Of a DNA stretch of 64,000 nt, positions 24,110 through 37,800 are shown one piece after another (positions within the stretch are counted from its first letter, which is position 1; each line of letters starts with the position of its first letter). A model generated the notes under the pieces. It did no database searches. It saw only the letters and a list, made by a program, of their open reading frames with translations, and was not told the DNA's origin. A program made the translations under genes and the position numbers. The stretch lies in contig NC_135250.1 of NCBI RefSeq assembly GCF_964204865.1, positions 11,780,001 to 11,844,000 of the forward strand, in the 5' to 3' direction. This DNA is from Styela clava (lineage: Eukaryota > Chordata > Ascidiacea > Stolidobranchia > Styelidae).

Positions 24110-24906
24110 AATGTTTCCCCGACTTTTGATCTCTTGAATTTTCCCTCATTACACTCTACCATTGCAAAAATTCTGGTACTTATTTTAAGAATGGTTTTGC
24201 GAGTTTAGGACTCATATTTACCAAAACACCTAAAATCTAAAAACTAAAATCTAACAAATAACACGCGAAAACGGACAAAACGAGATAATATTCACAACCA
24301 TGAAAATCTGTCTGAATGACTAAATCAGTGGTCGGCAACCACCAGCCGCGGCCCATCACCGGTCCGCAGAAACGTGACGCAAAAGAAGGACAATGTCCTA
24401 ATAACATCTTTAGTTGATTGAAATTTCAAACAATAATGAGTTGAAAAGAGTCTTTGCGATTTATAGGGTAGCTACTTTGGCAATCGTTTGGGCAATACTG
24501 CTATCTGAATACCCCGACATTGCAAAAAAAAAGCTTTTACAGGCATCTTTACAGTTATGTGAGATCGGGTTTTCAAAATTGACAACTACAAAATCGCAGT
24601 AGGCTAAAAGTAAGAAATACGTTACTTGAATAACATAACTTTTATTTTTAAATTTAATATTAACTTATTGTTACCTCAAATTTTGCACTTATGCTGATTG
24701 GCCAAAGTTACGGCAGTAAATAAGGAAGTTTATACTTGGGGAAACATTCATAATCATGATCAGAGATTTATAAAGTTGTTATAGCTAAATTCGGTACACA
24801 GACGCCATGCTTATATATTTATGGTAAATTTAAATTGTTTTGCGACCCAGCGTGGAGAGCTCCGCGACCCAAACCTAGGTCGCGACCCCGTATTTGCGGA
24901 CCCCTG
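24110..24906. mobile_element. Right part of a hAT copy ending gcggacccctg
   Basis: It matches 27130-27824 over 'ctaccattgcaaaaattctg'-like text, 'gataatattcacaacca', 'gcacttatgctgattggc' and the terminal 'cgcgacccag...gcggacccctg'. An extra block starting cagtggtcggcaaccac at about 24326, itself a hAT-like left terminus, is absent from the other copy. Confidence 0.65.
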
Positions 24907-25762
24907 GTGTGTCCAATGTTTTGCTAGCCAGATTTTCCCTATAAAGAATGCAATGCGTAAAATTGATATGAGGTGCAATTTGTAATACTCTTGCTAAAAA
25001 CCTTTGTTTTCCCGCCATGGCCCCAGCCCTATCAGTACAAATGCTAATACACCGCTCCCATGATAATCCATCATTCTGTAGTCTCGTCGCCACTGCTGAG
25101 AATGTGGTTGACCAGTGCATGTTTCAGAAAGCGCCAAGCACATGAGTAACTTATATACCTAACGAACACAATCAACTGCGCTAAACCAGACGTATCCGTG
25201 GATTCATCCAATTGCAAAGCGTATTTTCCTCCTTTGACTCTATCAATCAGTTGGCACCTAATATCTTGACCCATTTCGCTGATACGTCGGCGAATGGTAT
25301 CTGCAGACATTGGTATTTCTTTCAGTTCCTTAGTTACCTTGTCTCCATTCATAATTTGACTAATCGCAATAGTTTCGATTAGTGTTTCTCCAATGAGGTG
25401 TGTTTTTTTTTTATCTTTTGCGATTAAATATGCCACTTCATACAATGCCTTTTGTTGAGAAACGGAACAAACAACACATTGACGACGTGACTCATCATTT
25501 AGAAAAATACACGTGAAACCAAGCTTTATATATTCTTCGCTGTACTTTCGCTTATAAGGATGGTTTGAGTGATGTATTACTATCCGATGATGGTGAGGAG
25601 ATGAAACTTTTGTCGGGCGTTGATCCCCACTGCTTGAAGACCATGCACCATGAAGGTGCATGCGGTGTTCTGTTCTCACTCAATTTCTCCGTTGTATCTT
25701 CCGCTCGCGACTTTTTTGGAGTATTCTTCAGTAACCAGTTTGTCAACATTATTTGTGACTAA
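24875..25762 (-). pseudogene. Frameshifted hAT transposase (ZBED5/SCAND3 type)
   Basis: Three overlapping minus-strand frames read in order like the hAT-derived SCAND3/ZBED5/FAM200 family. The N-terminal part is near 25750-25560. A middle part (about 25560-25140) has KRKYSEEYIKLGF, MSADTIRRRISEM and the catalytic-region text YALQLDESTDTSGLAQLIVF. A third part (about 25100-24910) has CISICTDRAGAMAGKQRF and FTHCILYRENLASKTLD. At least two frameshifts, and loss of everything C-terminal, make it inactive. It stops exactly where the neighbouring hAT right end (24906) begins, so it was probably truncated by that insertion or by recombination. Confidence 0.85.
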
Positions 25763-25954
25763 AATTACCTTTAAAATTCTTAACCCCGCTAAATTTTGAA
25801 TTTACCCAAGAATATCTTACAATAACAAATGTAACAGCACCCTAACTATTTAATTTAGAATGGACAAATCTCATCATATGTCTTTATCAAACAATTCCAC
25901 ACGACTACTGCTAACCTCGCATTGCTACGAAACAATACAATTGTCTACCTACGT

Positions 25955-27123
25955 CAGGGGTCGGCAACCTTTTTGTCGCTCGCGGGCCAAAAGTAAAGGT
26001 TGCAAGTCATTGGCGTGCCGCACATATTTTTAGAGAGTTAAAAACCGAACGAATGACCGATGAATCACATTTTTTTACACAGATCAGAAGGTAAATTTTA
26101 CGCAGCGCGTGAAGAGTGACCATTTGAATATTTTTTCGCCATTAAACCATTTGTACTCAGCATCAACTTTTCTGCGTTTTGTTGCCATTTGTCTAATTAT
26201 AATTAAATTATGGGCTCATTAAACGAGTACTTGTGAATCAATCAATCAATCAATCAATCATTTATTCGTCGTCACAAAAACATCAAATGCACAAAAAATT
26301 GGTACAATAAATAAATATAATAATAATGATATTTGTGCGACAGGAGTCGCGAGGGACCATATTAGGTCTTCAAGCAGCGACACCTAAAGCGCTGTTACTG
26401 GTTCAGTGTAAAAAAATAACTACATTTGCTACAAACATTGACTATGCAATAGTCGTTATGATGAACTATTTTGAATCATTGAAAAAATTCGCAGCAAACG
26501 CAACTTTACTAAAATCATATAATAGAGAAAAAAAAAAGAAAAACAACTCAACTATAAATTTATAAAAAAGGCATATTTGAATAAATGTATATAAGTTACA
26601 TAAAAGACAAACGACAAGCGAGGGGAAAATGGTTAGACCAAAGACAAAATTGTAAGTGATTAATTGAATAGAAGTTGGTAAGCTCTAATAAATCATAAAA
26701 TGTGGATATGTATATATATATAAATATATATATATATATACAATACGCTCCACAGCAAGTGGGCATAAAATTTACGAAAGAATGGTAGGCATATGCTTGC
26801 TCAATAAATTAAAATATAACGAATTTTGGCATTTTAGTGTAGAGGTTGCACCAAGGTTGGTAAAGTTAAAGTACCGGGTACTTTAGAAATAGACTCCTTA
26901 CACCTATAGTTCCTCCGGCTTTTTGGGCAGCCATGGCGACAGTCGACAGTGAATTATATACTTGTTACGTTATAATATAATTTAGTCTACTCGTAAATTC
27001 TTTTTTGTAAAGAATGTAATAAAACAGCTGTTTTGTTACTATAATTCAGTGAAGCGTCGCGGGCCGGATTATATTGCTCCGCGGGCCGGACCCGGCTTGC
27101 GGGCCGTAGGTTGCCGACCCCTG
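25955..27123. mobile_element. hAT-type element (1.17 kb)
   Basis: The left end caggggtcggcaacct and right end aggttgccgacccctg are perfect inverted repeats over 16 bp. Flanks acctacgt and acttacgt (25947-25954 and 27124-27131) match at 7 of 8. The interior has an (aatc)n run at 26235-26260 and a TA-rich run near 26710-26745. No transposase is seen. Confidence 0.9.
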
Positions 27124-27129
27124 ACTTAC

Positions 27130-27824
27130 GTAGTAGGATAATACCAATTAACAATGCAAACATCTACGGAATGAATGGTCCCCAATTTTCGATCCTGGCA
27201 AAATTCTTCCGCTTTATACTCTACCCTTGCAAAATTATTGGTTCTTATTTCGATAATGGTTTTGCGAGTTCACGCCTATAAACCGGTTTGTTTATATGTT
27301 TCAAACTATCATTTTAGTTCAATACATTCAACAACCTTTCATTCACATTTGCCTATAGAAAAGTTTGGCCTAGTCTATCACAGCTATTTCTAGATTAATT
27401 TTTGATTACTGCATTTAAAACTCCGACAGAGCAAAATGATTATTGAGTTATTTGATTAGGACTTATATTTACCAAAACACAACTGAAAACTAACAAACAA
27501 CACGCGATAACCGCCAAAACGAGATAATATTCACAACCACGAAAGACTGTCTGAATGGCAAAAGTAACTGAGCGCTGCTGAAACGTTTATTGTTACTTCA
27601 ATTTTGCACTTATGCTGATTGGCTAATGTTGCGGCAGTAAATAAGGACGTTTATACTCGGGGAAACATTCATAATTATAATCAGAGATTTTATAAGTTGT
27701 TATACATATATACGCTACACAGAGGCGATGCTCCTATTTATGGAAAATTAAAATTGTTTCGCGACCCAGAGCGGAGGGCTTCGCGAACAAATTTGGGTCG
27801 CGAACCCGTAGTTGCGGACCCCTG
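27130..27824. mobile_element. Right part of a hAT copy, second example
   Basis: It is a diverged copy of 24110-24906 sharing the same order of blocks and the same terminus, without the extra block at 24326. Related text occurs inverted at 28063-28450 and direct at 42478-42960. Confidence 0.7.
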
Positions 27825-28062
27825 AGCTAAACCACCATCATCTCGAATATAATTATCACCCAGGGGATGCGAAGCCGCGCAATGTAATACTAACCGTCGA
27901 GCTTAACGGGAAGAGATAAACCATATGGCAAGCTTTTCAAGGAGATCAGTTATCTATGCATTTGCTGCTATCTTGCCTTTGGAATGAGGTACCTACAATG
28001 CGGATACCGTGCATTATAATTGAGGAGGTAGTCGAGCTTAACGAGGTAATCGTAATGGACCT

Positions 28063-28450
28063 TTCCCCGAGAATCGACTTTCTTGTTTACATCGTGACAT
28101 TAGCCAATCAGCAGGAGGCAAAAGTGACGTAACAATACCCCCTTTTCGCTTCCACTCAGACACTTTTCTCACTCAGACAGTTTTTCATGCGTGGTCGTGA
28201 ACATTACCTCGTTTCCTCGGAGTTTTAAAAATTAGTGTAGAAATAGCTGTGATAGACTAGGCTAAAATTCTTTACCGGTAGTAAACACAGATTGTTGTTT
28301 ACACATACCCCATTTTACAGGCGCCAACTCGCAAAAGCACTTTGAAAACAGCCCTGAAAATTTTGCAATGGTAAAGTATAGGAAGAATTTTTTGGGGGTC
28401 AAAGGTCGGGGAAAGATCCATGGGGCTCGATATTCCACACTAAAAGTAAT
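28063..28450. mobile_element. Fragment of the same hAT family, inverted
   Basis: Reading the minus strand gives 'ggtcggggaaagatcc'-type text reversed, 'gcaaaagcactttgaaaaca' and 'cgtggtcgtgaacattacct'. These match, in reverse, the plus-strand block at 42478-42960. Ends are not well defined. Confidence 0.6.
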
Positions 28451-29267
28451 ATTGCATCATCGCGTCAGGCTTGTCCGCTATTTTCCGACAAACCCGGTAC
28501 TAATATAAGGCCTACTAGTAATAAATTGCTTCATTTTCGAACGATTTGTGAACTATCATTAAATGTAACTGTTCGTTTGTATGATGCAAATGTAGTTCCA
28601 GCATAGGAACTTTTGAATAGTCGTTTTCTCTATTACCTCTCCTAGTTCAAGGACTTCAATGCAAGCATGCATATAATTTCAGGGGAGGCCTTATGCCACA
28701 AACACCTGTGCTATGCGGCTGCAATAAACTCGCACATTCAAATCTCCAGTAGTTCTAGGTGTAATATATAAATTGTTTTAATGATTTTCATTTTCCGCAA
28801 CTGGCTGCCCAAGATAATCGCATGCGATTCCTGCCTGGAATCTAATTCAATGAGAAAACGTCCGTGAATGCCAAAACTTGCTTATAATGCCTTATTTCCA
28901 AGTCATTACATTGGAAACTTTATGCCTTCAGGTGATCAATGTATAATGAATGAATGTTTACATCAACTGAATATGAAAGAATATTACTAAAATCGACCGA
29001 CCCCTTTGTTAGGCTAGATATTCATGTCAAACGATAATAAGTTTTTTATTCCTCATTGCTTGAAATTTGTAATACATGTAATTTTGAAACACTTTAATTT
29101 CCGTACCAAATTTATTCACTGAGAAAGTATGGTATTACTTCTTATTCAAAACAAAGGAAAGTACGAAACTAAACGATTTTTTTGTCCCTTTTGTGGAATA
29201 TCTATTCTGGTTGTATTACTCCGCTTTTGCTGTTTGTCGAATGCTATACCTTATAAAGCAATATTTT
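28451..29267. other. Intergenic, 3' flank of the amine receptor
   Basis: No gene or repeat boundary could be supported here. The part nearest 29268 should hold the 3' UTR of the minus-strand receptor gene, but no single polyadenylation signal stood out. Confidence 0.4.
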
Positions 29268-32200
29268 TTAATTTACGGCATTCGATGTAGAAAGTGCTCT
29301 TCGTACTTCTGTAGAACCTTTCCCAGAGAAAAGCCGCCTAAAAGCTCTATTAAAATCCTTATTTGCACGAGCATAAATGATTGGATTCAGTACTGAATTA
29401 AAATATCCAAGCCAGTTAATAAAAATTTCAGCTGCAGGTGGAAGGTAGCATATTGAACAAAAAGGAAGAATAATTTCTTTGGCAAAAAACGGAAGCCAAC
29501 AGACGACGAAAGCTCCGATTACAATCCCGAGGGTCCGGATAATCTGTGGAAAAAATAGAAATGAATGGAATAATAACAATTATGCCTATAGAGTCGAATA
29601 TGTTGGTGAACCCGAATAACACATTTTCCCCATGGTAATCATTAAATCCAGATATAATTGAATATATCTCAATATACCTAACGAAGCTTGTTCTATTTTA
29701 ATTAATAATATTCAAGTTTTTTCTTTGTTTAATACACCGATATCGGCCAGAAAGAGATATATATATAGGTGGGAAACCAAACGGTTCATTCAAAATTTTA
29801 TGGCTTTATACACACCCTACATAACTAAAATGCACAGTCAGTGCTTAGAATCGAGTGACTGACCCTTTCCGTTAAGAAATACAGATGATTTCTTTTCACC
29901 AAAGAATTGCAAAATTTATTTGCCCCTTACTCATTGACCTGTGACTCTACAATCTAACTATTCGCAACTTATTAGAGTTGTAATTTGTTTCGAAAATGAA
30001 TAATTATAACATTGAGTCCAAAATAATCTTTTAGTGTAAATGTAAAAGTCCAAACATTGACTCGAGCGGAACGCGACCAGGCAAGAAACATTTGTGGAAT
30101 TGTGTGTGTGTACCAATATGGAGGTAACTAATTTTGTTTGCCTACTTTACATCAAGTTGTGTAAAGGGACTGAAACCTGTGGGCTGAGGGTATATTCCCA
30201 TGGCTAACACAGACAGTTCCCGAACTCGTGACAGAACTAAATAAGGAAAATCGGAATAAAATGGCCCAACCCTAACCTGGTACACACACAACGGGAGTAC
30301 CAAAATAAGTGCTCAGCTTCAAGTATTCACGAAAATATAAGAAATATAAATCTGTTTGGGCATACCTAGTGCAGGATTTTTATATAAAAATGTTAGGATA
30401 GCACGCATTGTGCGTAAAGTAAGATAATGATTGGAATTACGGATGGTCTCTATATTAATGGTTAAACGATGCATGAGGTTTAGCCTTTAGAATTAAACTT
30501 CAATTTTTACCTTTCTTTCTCTTTTCATATTTACTCTTGATGATATCCGCTGCGAAAAAGCCATCAAACGTGGTTTACAACCAGCTTGCTGATCGATCGA
30601 AGCTGATTTGTGAATTCGAGTCTCACCATCTTGAACCAGTGTTTGAGACAACATTGGAGGGATAATCTGACTACGACGATATACAACCGCTTCACTATTT
30701 GACAATGTATTGCTGCAGCTTATATCCGATAACACAATGTTATCAATAGGGACAGTAAGGGAATTCCTATTATTAGGTGTATGGTTATTGTCATGAATGG
30801 GTTTTGAAGAACTTTGGAATGACATTTTGATTCTATTGGGTTTGGCGACCCGCGACGAACTTGAATCGATATATCCACTTGCTTCTGCGTCTTCGTGCGA
30901 GTTATTATCTTTACAGCTATCAATGGGTTTTTCGGTTTGTGAACGGTGGGGTTTTATTTCATTCGTAGTTGTGAAAGCTTTTTGGATATTCATATCTTGT
31001 TCGTTGTTTTTTCCTGGTGTAACTCCCGCGTAAATTTTGGCTGTCAATGACGCACCATTTTTCGAATTTATCTCAGTTGTCCAATAATTATTTACGCATT
31101 GACCCATTCCCAGGCTCGCAGAATTCATAACGTTATTGTTGAACTTGAAACTGTTTTGATTATTGTTTAACTGGTCAGGAGAACTGCAGTTACAATTACT
31201 GTCTTCAGGAGGTGAGTTGTGCTGATGTTTGGGCTTCATTAAATGTCTAAATTTTGATGTAAAGTAATGTTTTGATAGCGCTTGACATCCCACGAAACAC
31301 GTACTTCTATGCTCGCTCCTGTCCAAGACGTTGGATATTTCGGCGGAAGACAAACTGTTACGCCCTGCTACTGCCTTGTATCCTTGGAAGCGTTTTCCTC
31401 GCAAAGTTGACCACGCAATACTTGCCATCTTTATGTAAATCAATATTATGACCGTCAAAGGGGCGTAGAATGCAACTGTCGTTGCAACAACTCTGTAAAT
31501 CTAGAATAAAAAAGAGAATTATTCTTAGGATATTTGTATGGTGTCGTTGTATTGGTCTGAATAGGGCAAAATAACTTCAAAATAACACACCTTGTTGTCA
31601 TTTACGATACATCTTTCATCAGCATCATTTTCTTCTTCAATTTTAGGACTGAAGTTGGAATCCAACTGCACAGTTAAAAAACATAATTATTTTACGCATG
31701 ACGTTATGTTTTGTTATTCTGTTATACCAAAAAAGCAAACCCGTATCGCTGTTTCAACCACTACTAAACGTGAAATAAATCAAACAAAACAATTTTTGAA
31801 GCATCAATTCAATAGCCGTGTCGTATACCTTAGTTGTTTATCATGGTAGCTTTGGATAATATAATTTAATAGTATATATATATATATATTGCATATTGCA
31901 AAATTCGGACGTGCTGGAAGACAACAGTGTTCTGAAATGTGAATATAATTGTTTACTTCAGCCAAAGAAAACAACGCACTAGACATTCTGCGTTTTGGGT
32001 TAAAAATATAGAATTCACAGAGACTGCTGTTATTACTCTATCTTACCTTGTGGTACGAAATATTCACATGTTGATTGCTTTGTTTTTCCGATGGAAACAT
32101 AAAAAATGGCGTAACGGACAAAAGTATGGCAGCGAACCATATGCATAGTATTGTCGGAATAACAGAAACGAAGTTACGTGGATACAAACGTAATCGAACC

Positions 32201-34821
32201 GTGGATACTTTTTTGTATCTGGAATGAAGGAGTATTCATAAAAGATTTTTAGCGTTTACAAGGATATGCTTGAAAGTTTTCTGGTGATCGAATCTTAAAA
32301 AAACACCTAATTTTGAACAACAAGTTTGTGTTTTCGTCTATGAATTGCAAATGAGTTTGAAAGAATTTCTTAGTCATATTACTTTGTGCGTTCGAAAAAT
32401 ATTGATAATAAAATGACTTCCGGAATTTGTAGATTCGTGAGTTGACTAGGAAATGTTTTTGTTTTTAAATTATGATGAACTGCACAAACACTATAGTCTT
32501 CAAATGAGAAAAAAAACATTGAAAAGGGCTATAATCGATATGCATTCGTTTAATGAAGTATATTTTTTATATTGCCACAATTATAGGTATATTATTAAAA
32601 GCGAAGCCATGGGCGGAATTTCGATTAATCGATTGCGGCGATGTAAATTATTTAAAATCAATTTAGTGGTTTTCAGTGAGTGCGATTGTGTCCGTAAAAC
32701 GACATGGCGTTATCTCATTTGCATCAATTGTCGTCTTGACGAGTCGATGGATGCGTTTTAAGTAGCCTTTATCAGTTTATCTGAAATTTCATGCCTATTG
32801 GGGTGGGTTGGCCAATTGTATGATCTAAATAAAAGCATTGTAATTTTTCAAAACCATACGCAAAAAGGTTCAGTACGCAATCTTGTTGAGTTCGAACTTT
32901 TATGTCATACATTAGTATTACACATTTGGCGATGTACTAACTTGTTCCAGTTCAATTATGAGTTTGGAAAAGTACTCACAAGTTACTATGAGCCTGTCGT
33001 TATGATAAAAATGACCTATTCATTTCTTGCTTACCTAACCCAAGCTATGACGCATAAATGAAGAATTGAGGCAGTGCAACAAGTCACGTCAAGAAATATA
33101 AATAGACGACACGCCACGTGGTGTGACACCCACCAAACATCATTACTTCCCCCCAAAAAAGTAATTGCGGCAGCATAAGGTAGAACCATCAGCGAGACAA
33201 GTAGATCAGTGACCGCAAGGGATCTAAAATAATAAAATGTTATTGCATAAAATACCACCAAGTTGACTTTAAAATGTTATCCTGAAGTAACATAGTACTT
33301 TTGTTGGAGATAATCAATTTAAGAAACACGTAAATGTTGAATGTCAAGAGTATGGAATGGACGAAAGTCATCAAAACAGAAGATAAAATCAGGAAATCTT
33401 CATTTATATCATTGAATCTTTTTTTTATTCAATTCTCTCGAAAGATTCTTTCTAGTTATAAAACTCTTTTTTCATATTTAGCGATTAGAATTATGCTTGG
33501 CTCACAAATAAACATAACGACCATTTAATTAATCTAAATATCAAATCGAGTGTTGATAAAACACGTTTATTTGCTCTTATAAATCCCTAATCCTAACTGC
33601 AACATTCATATATATGTATTTACCAATATTTATATAGAAAGAAGCACGTAAACCATATCGATTCGGCAGTTATACTGGGAAGTTATGATCGACTTTTATT
33701 AACAATATTCCGTCGTTTTTGAACGAGTGTTCCAAGTCAACGGCTTAGAGATAAGAGGCGAAATCCTATTTTTATACAATTATTGTTTCATCTTCATATG
33801 TATAAAAAACAACTGAACTATTTTCATAAAAAAATAGTTTACTACCTAACATATTTATCAATTATGCAAGAAAATCTTATCTAAGTCTCTAGGGAACGAG
33901 AAGGTTCAGCTTTCCAAGAATGGATTCCGGAAAACATATTTTTGGCAATTTCGCCGCGTTGCGCGTTAGATCGTCATTTTGCCAAAACGGAAGATGATGA
34001 TGAATGATGAAATTTGGATTTTTGATTTTAGGGGAAGGTACTCATATATGTCTCGGGAAATGATTTATTTCTTTGCTTGGGGGATGGGGGGGGGGGGGGG
34101 TAACAATGCTTTGTGTTTATGACTTTACATATACTGGTATAATCATTTCCCCTGCGACATTATACCCACATTTGTTTTGTTTTGAACGTAGTTGCTTCGA
34201 CTCACGTGGAGCAGCAACTTTTTTTTAAAGATTTGAAAAGATAAGATCGACGACAAAAGAAAATTGATGACATAGGAAATTCTGCACTAGAATGCAAATG
34301 TATGTCATACCACGGCATGAGAATCTAATTTACATACTGCTCAATTTTCTGTTTATATATAATTACATTGAGTCAATACAAATTGATGAAAAAATTTGAC
34401 CTCTCAAACATGTTATTTAAATATTGCCTCGTTGTTTGACGCGCTTGTCATCTGGAATTGAAAAATATATGTTTTGAAATGTACGAGGCTTAACGATCCA
34501 GAATCGTCTGATACGTAATAGTATCACACAACCGCTTTTTCCGGTCATTCACCAATTGCCAAAATTTGCGGTAAATTTATATTATGCATGCATATGCGTG
34601 AATTCAACTTACGCGATGAGGTAATTCGCCCTTGAATGCAGTTTATTTTCTTTCGTTACCGCTGCCAAAACCATTAAATTTCCTGCGACACCAACAACGA
34701 TATTAACTCCGAGAAAAATTCCAATTACGAGCTGCACAACAATGCTTCCTTTTTCGGTGGAACTTGAATTAATTGTCGATCCTGCAGAATCGTTCAACTG
34801 AATAGTGAAGTTATCGTTCAT
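29268..34821 (-). CDS. 5-HT1-like biogenic amine G-protein-coupled receptor
   Basis: Six coding exons in phase give 636 residues: 34613-34821, 33035-33223, 32047-32218, 31591-31665, 30511-31500 and 29268-29543. The N-terminus has three N-glycosylation sequons. TM1 has GN (N48), and TM2 has SLAVTDLL (D76). TM3 has C108, the amine-binding D115 and [19 protein letters not shown]2 supplies C209. TM5 has FYAPL (P229), TM6 CWLPFF (560-565) and TM7 NWLGY with NPIIY (598-602). N588 sits at 7.39, as in 5-HT1 receptors. The third cytoplasmic loop is about 300 residues, encoded almost wholly by one exon, and ends in a basic RERK. The expected DRY motif reads VRY (V132-R133-Y134). By family it should be a plasma-membrane Gi-coupled serotonin receptor, but the ligand is inferred. 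Confidence 0.93.
30104..30289. mobile_element. Short TIR element, copy 2, in the receptor's last intron
   Basis: It has the same gtgtgtgtaccaat start and aacctggtacacacac end as 3637-3818, and the interiors align throughout with a short insertion 'gggctgag'. No target duplication was recognised. Confidence 0.7.
34080..34100. repeat. G-rich homopolymer run
   Basis: A run of 14 G follows 'gggat' within the first intron of the receptor gene. Such runs are prone to length error in sequencing and could form a G-quadruplex. Confidence 0.8.
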
Positions 34822-37800
34822 GATTATATATGGTTGAATTTTATAATTCCTGCAAAACGATTCGTTGTATAAAGGTTCTTTGTATTTTATATCTCATACA
34901 CAGGAATGTTCATAAATGCGTAATATTTACATAAGGAAGTACGCTATACAACTTACAGAGTACCGGTACGATACAGGTAGAGATTGACAGTCCGACGACA
35001 GAATTGCGCACGTAAAACAAACTAAAACTTCCATCAGACTTCTAGATATACATTCATATTTGGCATATTTATGTATTCTTATAATTCCCAAACCCCATAC
35101 CAAAGTTGTAATTCCATTATGCATGTAAAAATTCTAAACAATTGTAGACTGGCAGAGAAGTCCCGAGCTTCCAGCACGCGAAAATCTTGCATTGCAATGT
35201 TTCATATGGATTGTCGCCTGTCGTGCATTGCCGTCAAGTCGATTCGAATTTTCAGACAAAATAGATCTCTGACTAACATCCAGCGACATAATCGAGTCGT
35301 TACTGAGTTATCAACTACAGAATTATTATATTTGAAACTATTAGATATTTTCGGACATGAAATCTACCGTTTGAAGAATCTATACAACAAATAGTGATAG
35401 AGAACCTAATATTTGAGTATCTCATATCCGAAAAGAAATTCACTATTTAAATGACACTACATGAAAATTTACTAATTTAGATGAAACATATTCTGTGGGA
35501 AATAAATTAGATAAATGTAATTATGTGATCGATTTCAAACAAATTCGAATCACTTGAGCAAGCATAATCCATTTAATTAATCACAACATTGCGTGAGAAA
35601 TTAATTCTTTTTTTTTAATTTTTCGGCGCTTGGGTAAAATCGAATTCACATATTGTTTAATCCAGCACAATAGATAAAATATGCAGATAATTTCTTAAAA
35701 ATATAAAAATAAAAGAGCATATGTAATTTATTAAATGGAGAAGTATAAAACCCTGGCGCTCTTTAAGCAATTCGCGATTTCAATGTGGAATTATTGATTG
35801 GTCATGGAAATGAATATTTTAAATGATCTCAGTCAGGTGTTCTACCAAATTGTCGTGTTTATTAGATTACAACAACAGTATGGCTAGTTATACAGCAGCT
35901 GTCTACCTGTGCATTAGAAAAACATTCGTTATAATTTCTTTACATATATACGGATTAATTAGCATTCTAAACTGGCATACTTATACCATTCGTCTATTGA
36001 TATCTCGGTCGCAAGCACGAACCTATTTATATTGAAAATATCTCGTAAGTCGCTTGTAACCTTTTTCAGCACTCTCTTTCAGTTTTAATTGAAAGTTGGA
36101 GATTTTGCTTGTGTGTTTTTACTTACTAAATAAAAATTGCGGCTAATATATATATGTCTAAATCTTAAAATATACTAAAGCTGCATAAACTTCAATAACA
36201 CTCTGTAACCGTTTATTTAATAATATATATATTTTGAGTATTTGTCTCTGCAATTGCAAGAAATTCCAAGCTAACAACATAAATATCCAGAAAAAATATT
36301 TGCGCACAAAATCTTTGCTTATTTTTATTTTTACAAGTAGCATATTTATTGTCTGACGTAAATCGGTGACATTGTTTCGTTTTATAGATTCTTGTTTCCA
36401 CCTTTGGCATCACTAAATCGTATATCGCTGAACCTCTTAGAAAAGATCGTTTCTCGTTGCTATACCACCTTAGTTAAGTACCCATAAATTATAACTGTAA
36501 CTTGGTTTTGTCATAAATAAATACACATATGCCAGTCCGACTCAGATAAGATGTAAAACATACATAGTGTTACCACGTAATTACGTTAGCACGTTGATCT
36601 GGTAAACCCTTATAGTCAAACAAAATTGTAGAAATGGTTTCATACTCTTCGGCATAAATATATAACTCCAGACAAAGACTTCGATATTAATGGTTTTGTC
36701 CGCTTCCATATTGATACACGCGCCTGTTCGATAGTATATATGGGTTCATAAATCCAATTATATATTTAAAATAGTCATCTTGTGTCCAGCCGGCACAGCG
36801 CCATTGAAATCTTTCCAATATAGAATACGAAAATACGAAAATACGAAAAATCTGCTTTGGTTAAATTGCCTAATTAACGATGGAATAATCGATGCGATGT
36901 CAGTGAATCTATAATTTATTTTTGACTATAGCAACAACTGGAACAATGCAAGATTATTAGCCGGATATTACAACTGTTCAAAACAGATGTACGCGTATAT
37001 TGCTGTTTAATTAATATTTACGTTATAGGTTTAAAGGTTATTCTGTATGTACGGCGTTAATTTACGAATTATATAAAAATGCATTTGGTGGTGTCACATA
37101 GCGAGATACTCACATATCGAAAGCCTAAATTATTAAAATCTAAAAATAATACAAAATCATATATATATTATTTATATACAATACGATTCCTAAAAAATTC
37201 AGTGTCAAATTTTTATTGTAAGTCAAGTTAATTACATACTTCACCCGCCCCACGTGCGCTGATCTCTTTTGATTATTGTTTTTTTTACGTTTGCTATATT
37301 TCTTGTTGTTTTACTCTCATACTTTCAAAAATTTCAATTTAATTTCTCTGTCAAGTTTCCTTTTTCATCTTTCCAAAAGCAATATTTCTGAAAGTCCAGG
37401 TGGTCGGGCTTTTTTGTCCCAAATAAATCCTCAAATAAAATACTCACAACAGTGCTACTATTCAAGATAATATCTCTGACCCAAAAAAGTCAATTTGAAG
37501 CAAATATTACTTTGCTAGAAAACTGATATTGATTTATTGTAAGTTCAATCGTTCTCTTTGTAAACATGGAACATGTAAATAATGCGTTTAGCAATTATAA
37601 CAATTTAATTATTAATGGCATATGTCGCCACGTGAACATTATTGTATTTTGCGCAATATTTTGATGCCTTGATGCCAGTAAAAATGTGGCAAAGAGTTTC
37701 TGGCGTTTCTCATCTGTGTCAATTTGAACACTTGCCACAACTTGGCAAACTTTCTCAACGTAATGAAACTAATAGATAATACCTTTGACATATTAGGTTA

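Larger units (their letters stand above)
21322..27824. mobile_element. Composite nest of related hAT elements
   Basis: The left end caggggtccgcaact and the right end agttgcggacccctg are good hAT inverted termini. The flanking 8-mers ccctaaac (21314-21321) and agctaaac (27825-27832) match at 6 of 8. Inside is a second right terminus, ending at 24906. The blocks 24110-24906 and 27130-27824 are two diverged copies of one element's right part, sharing 'taaggaagtttatactt'-type text. Likewise 21380-21530 copies 25508-25640. So this is probably two head-to-tail copies, one internally deleted, with later insertions. The exact history is not resolved. Confidence 0.65.
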
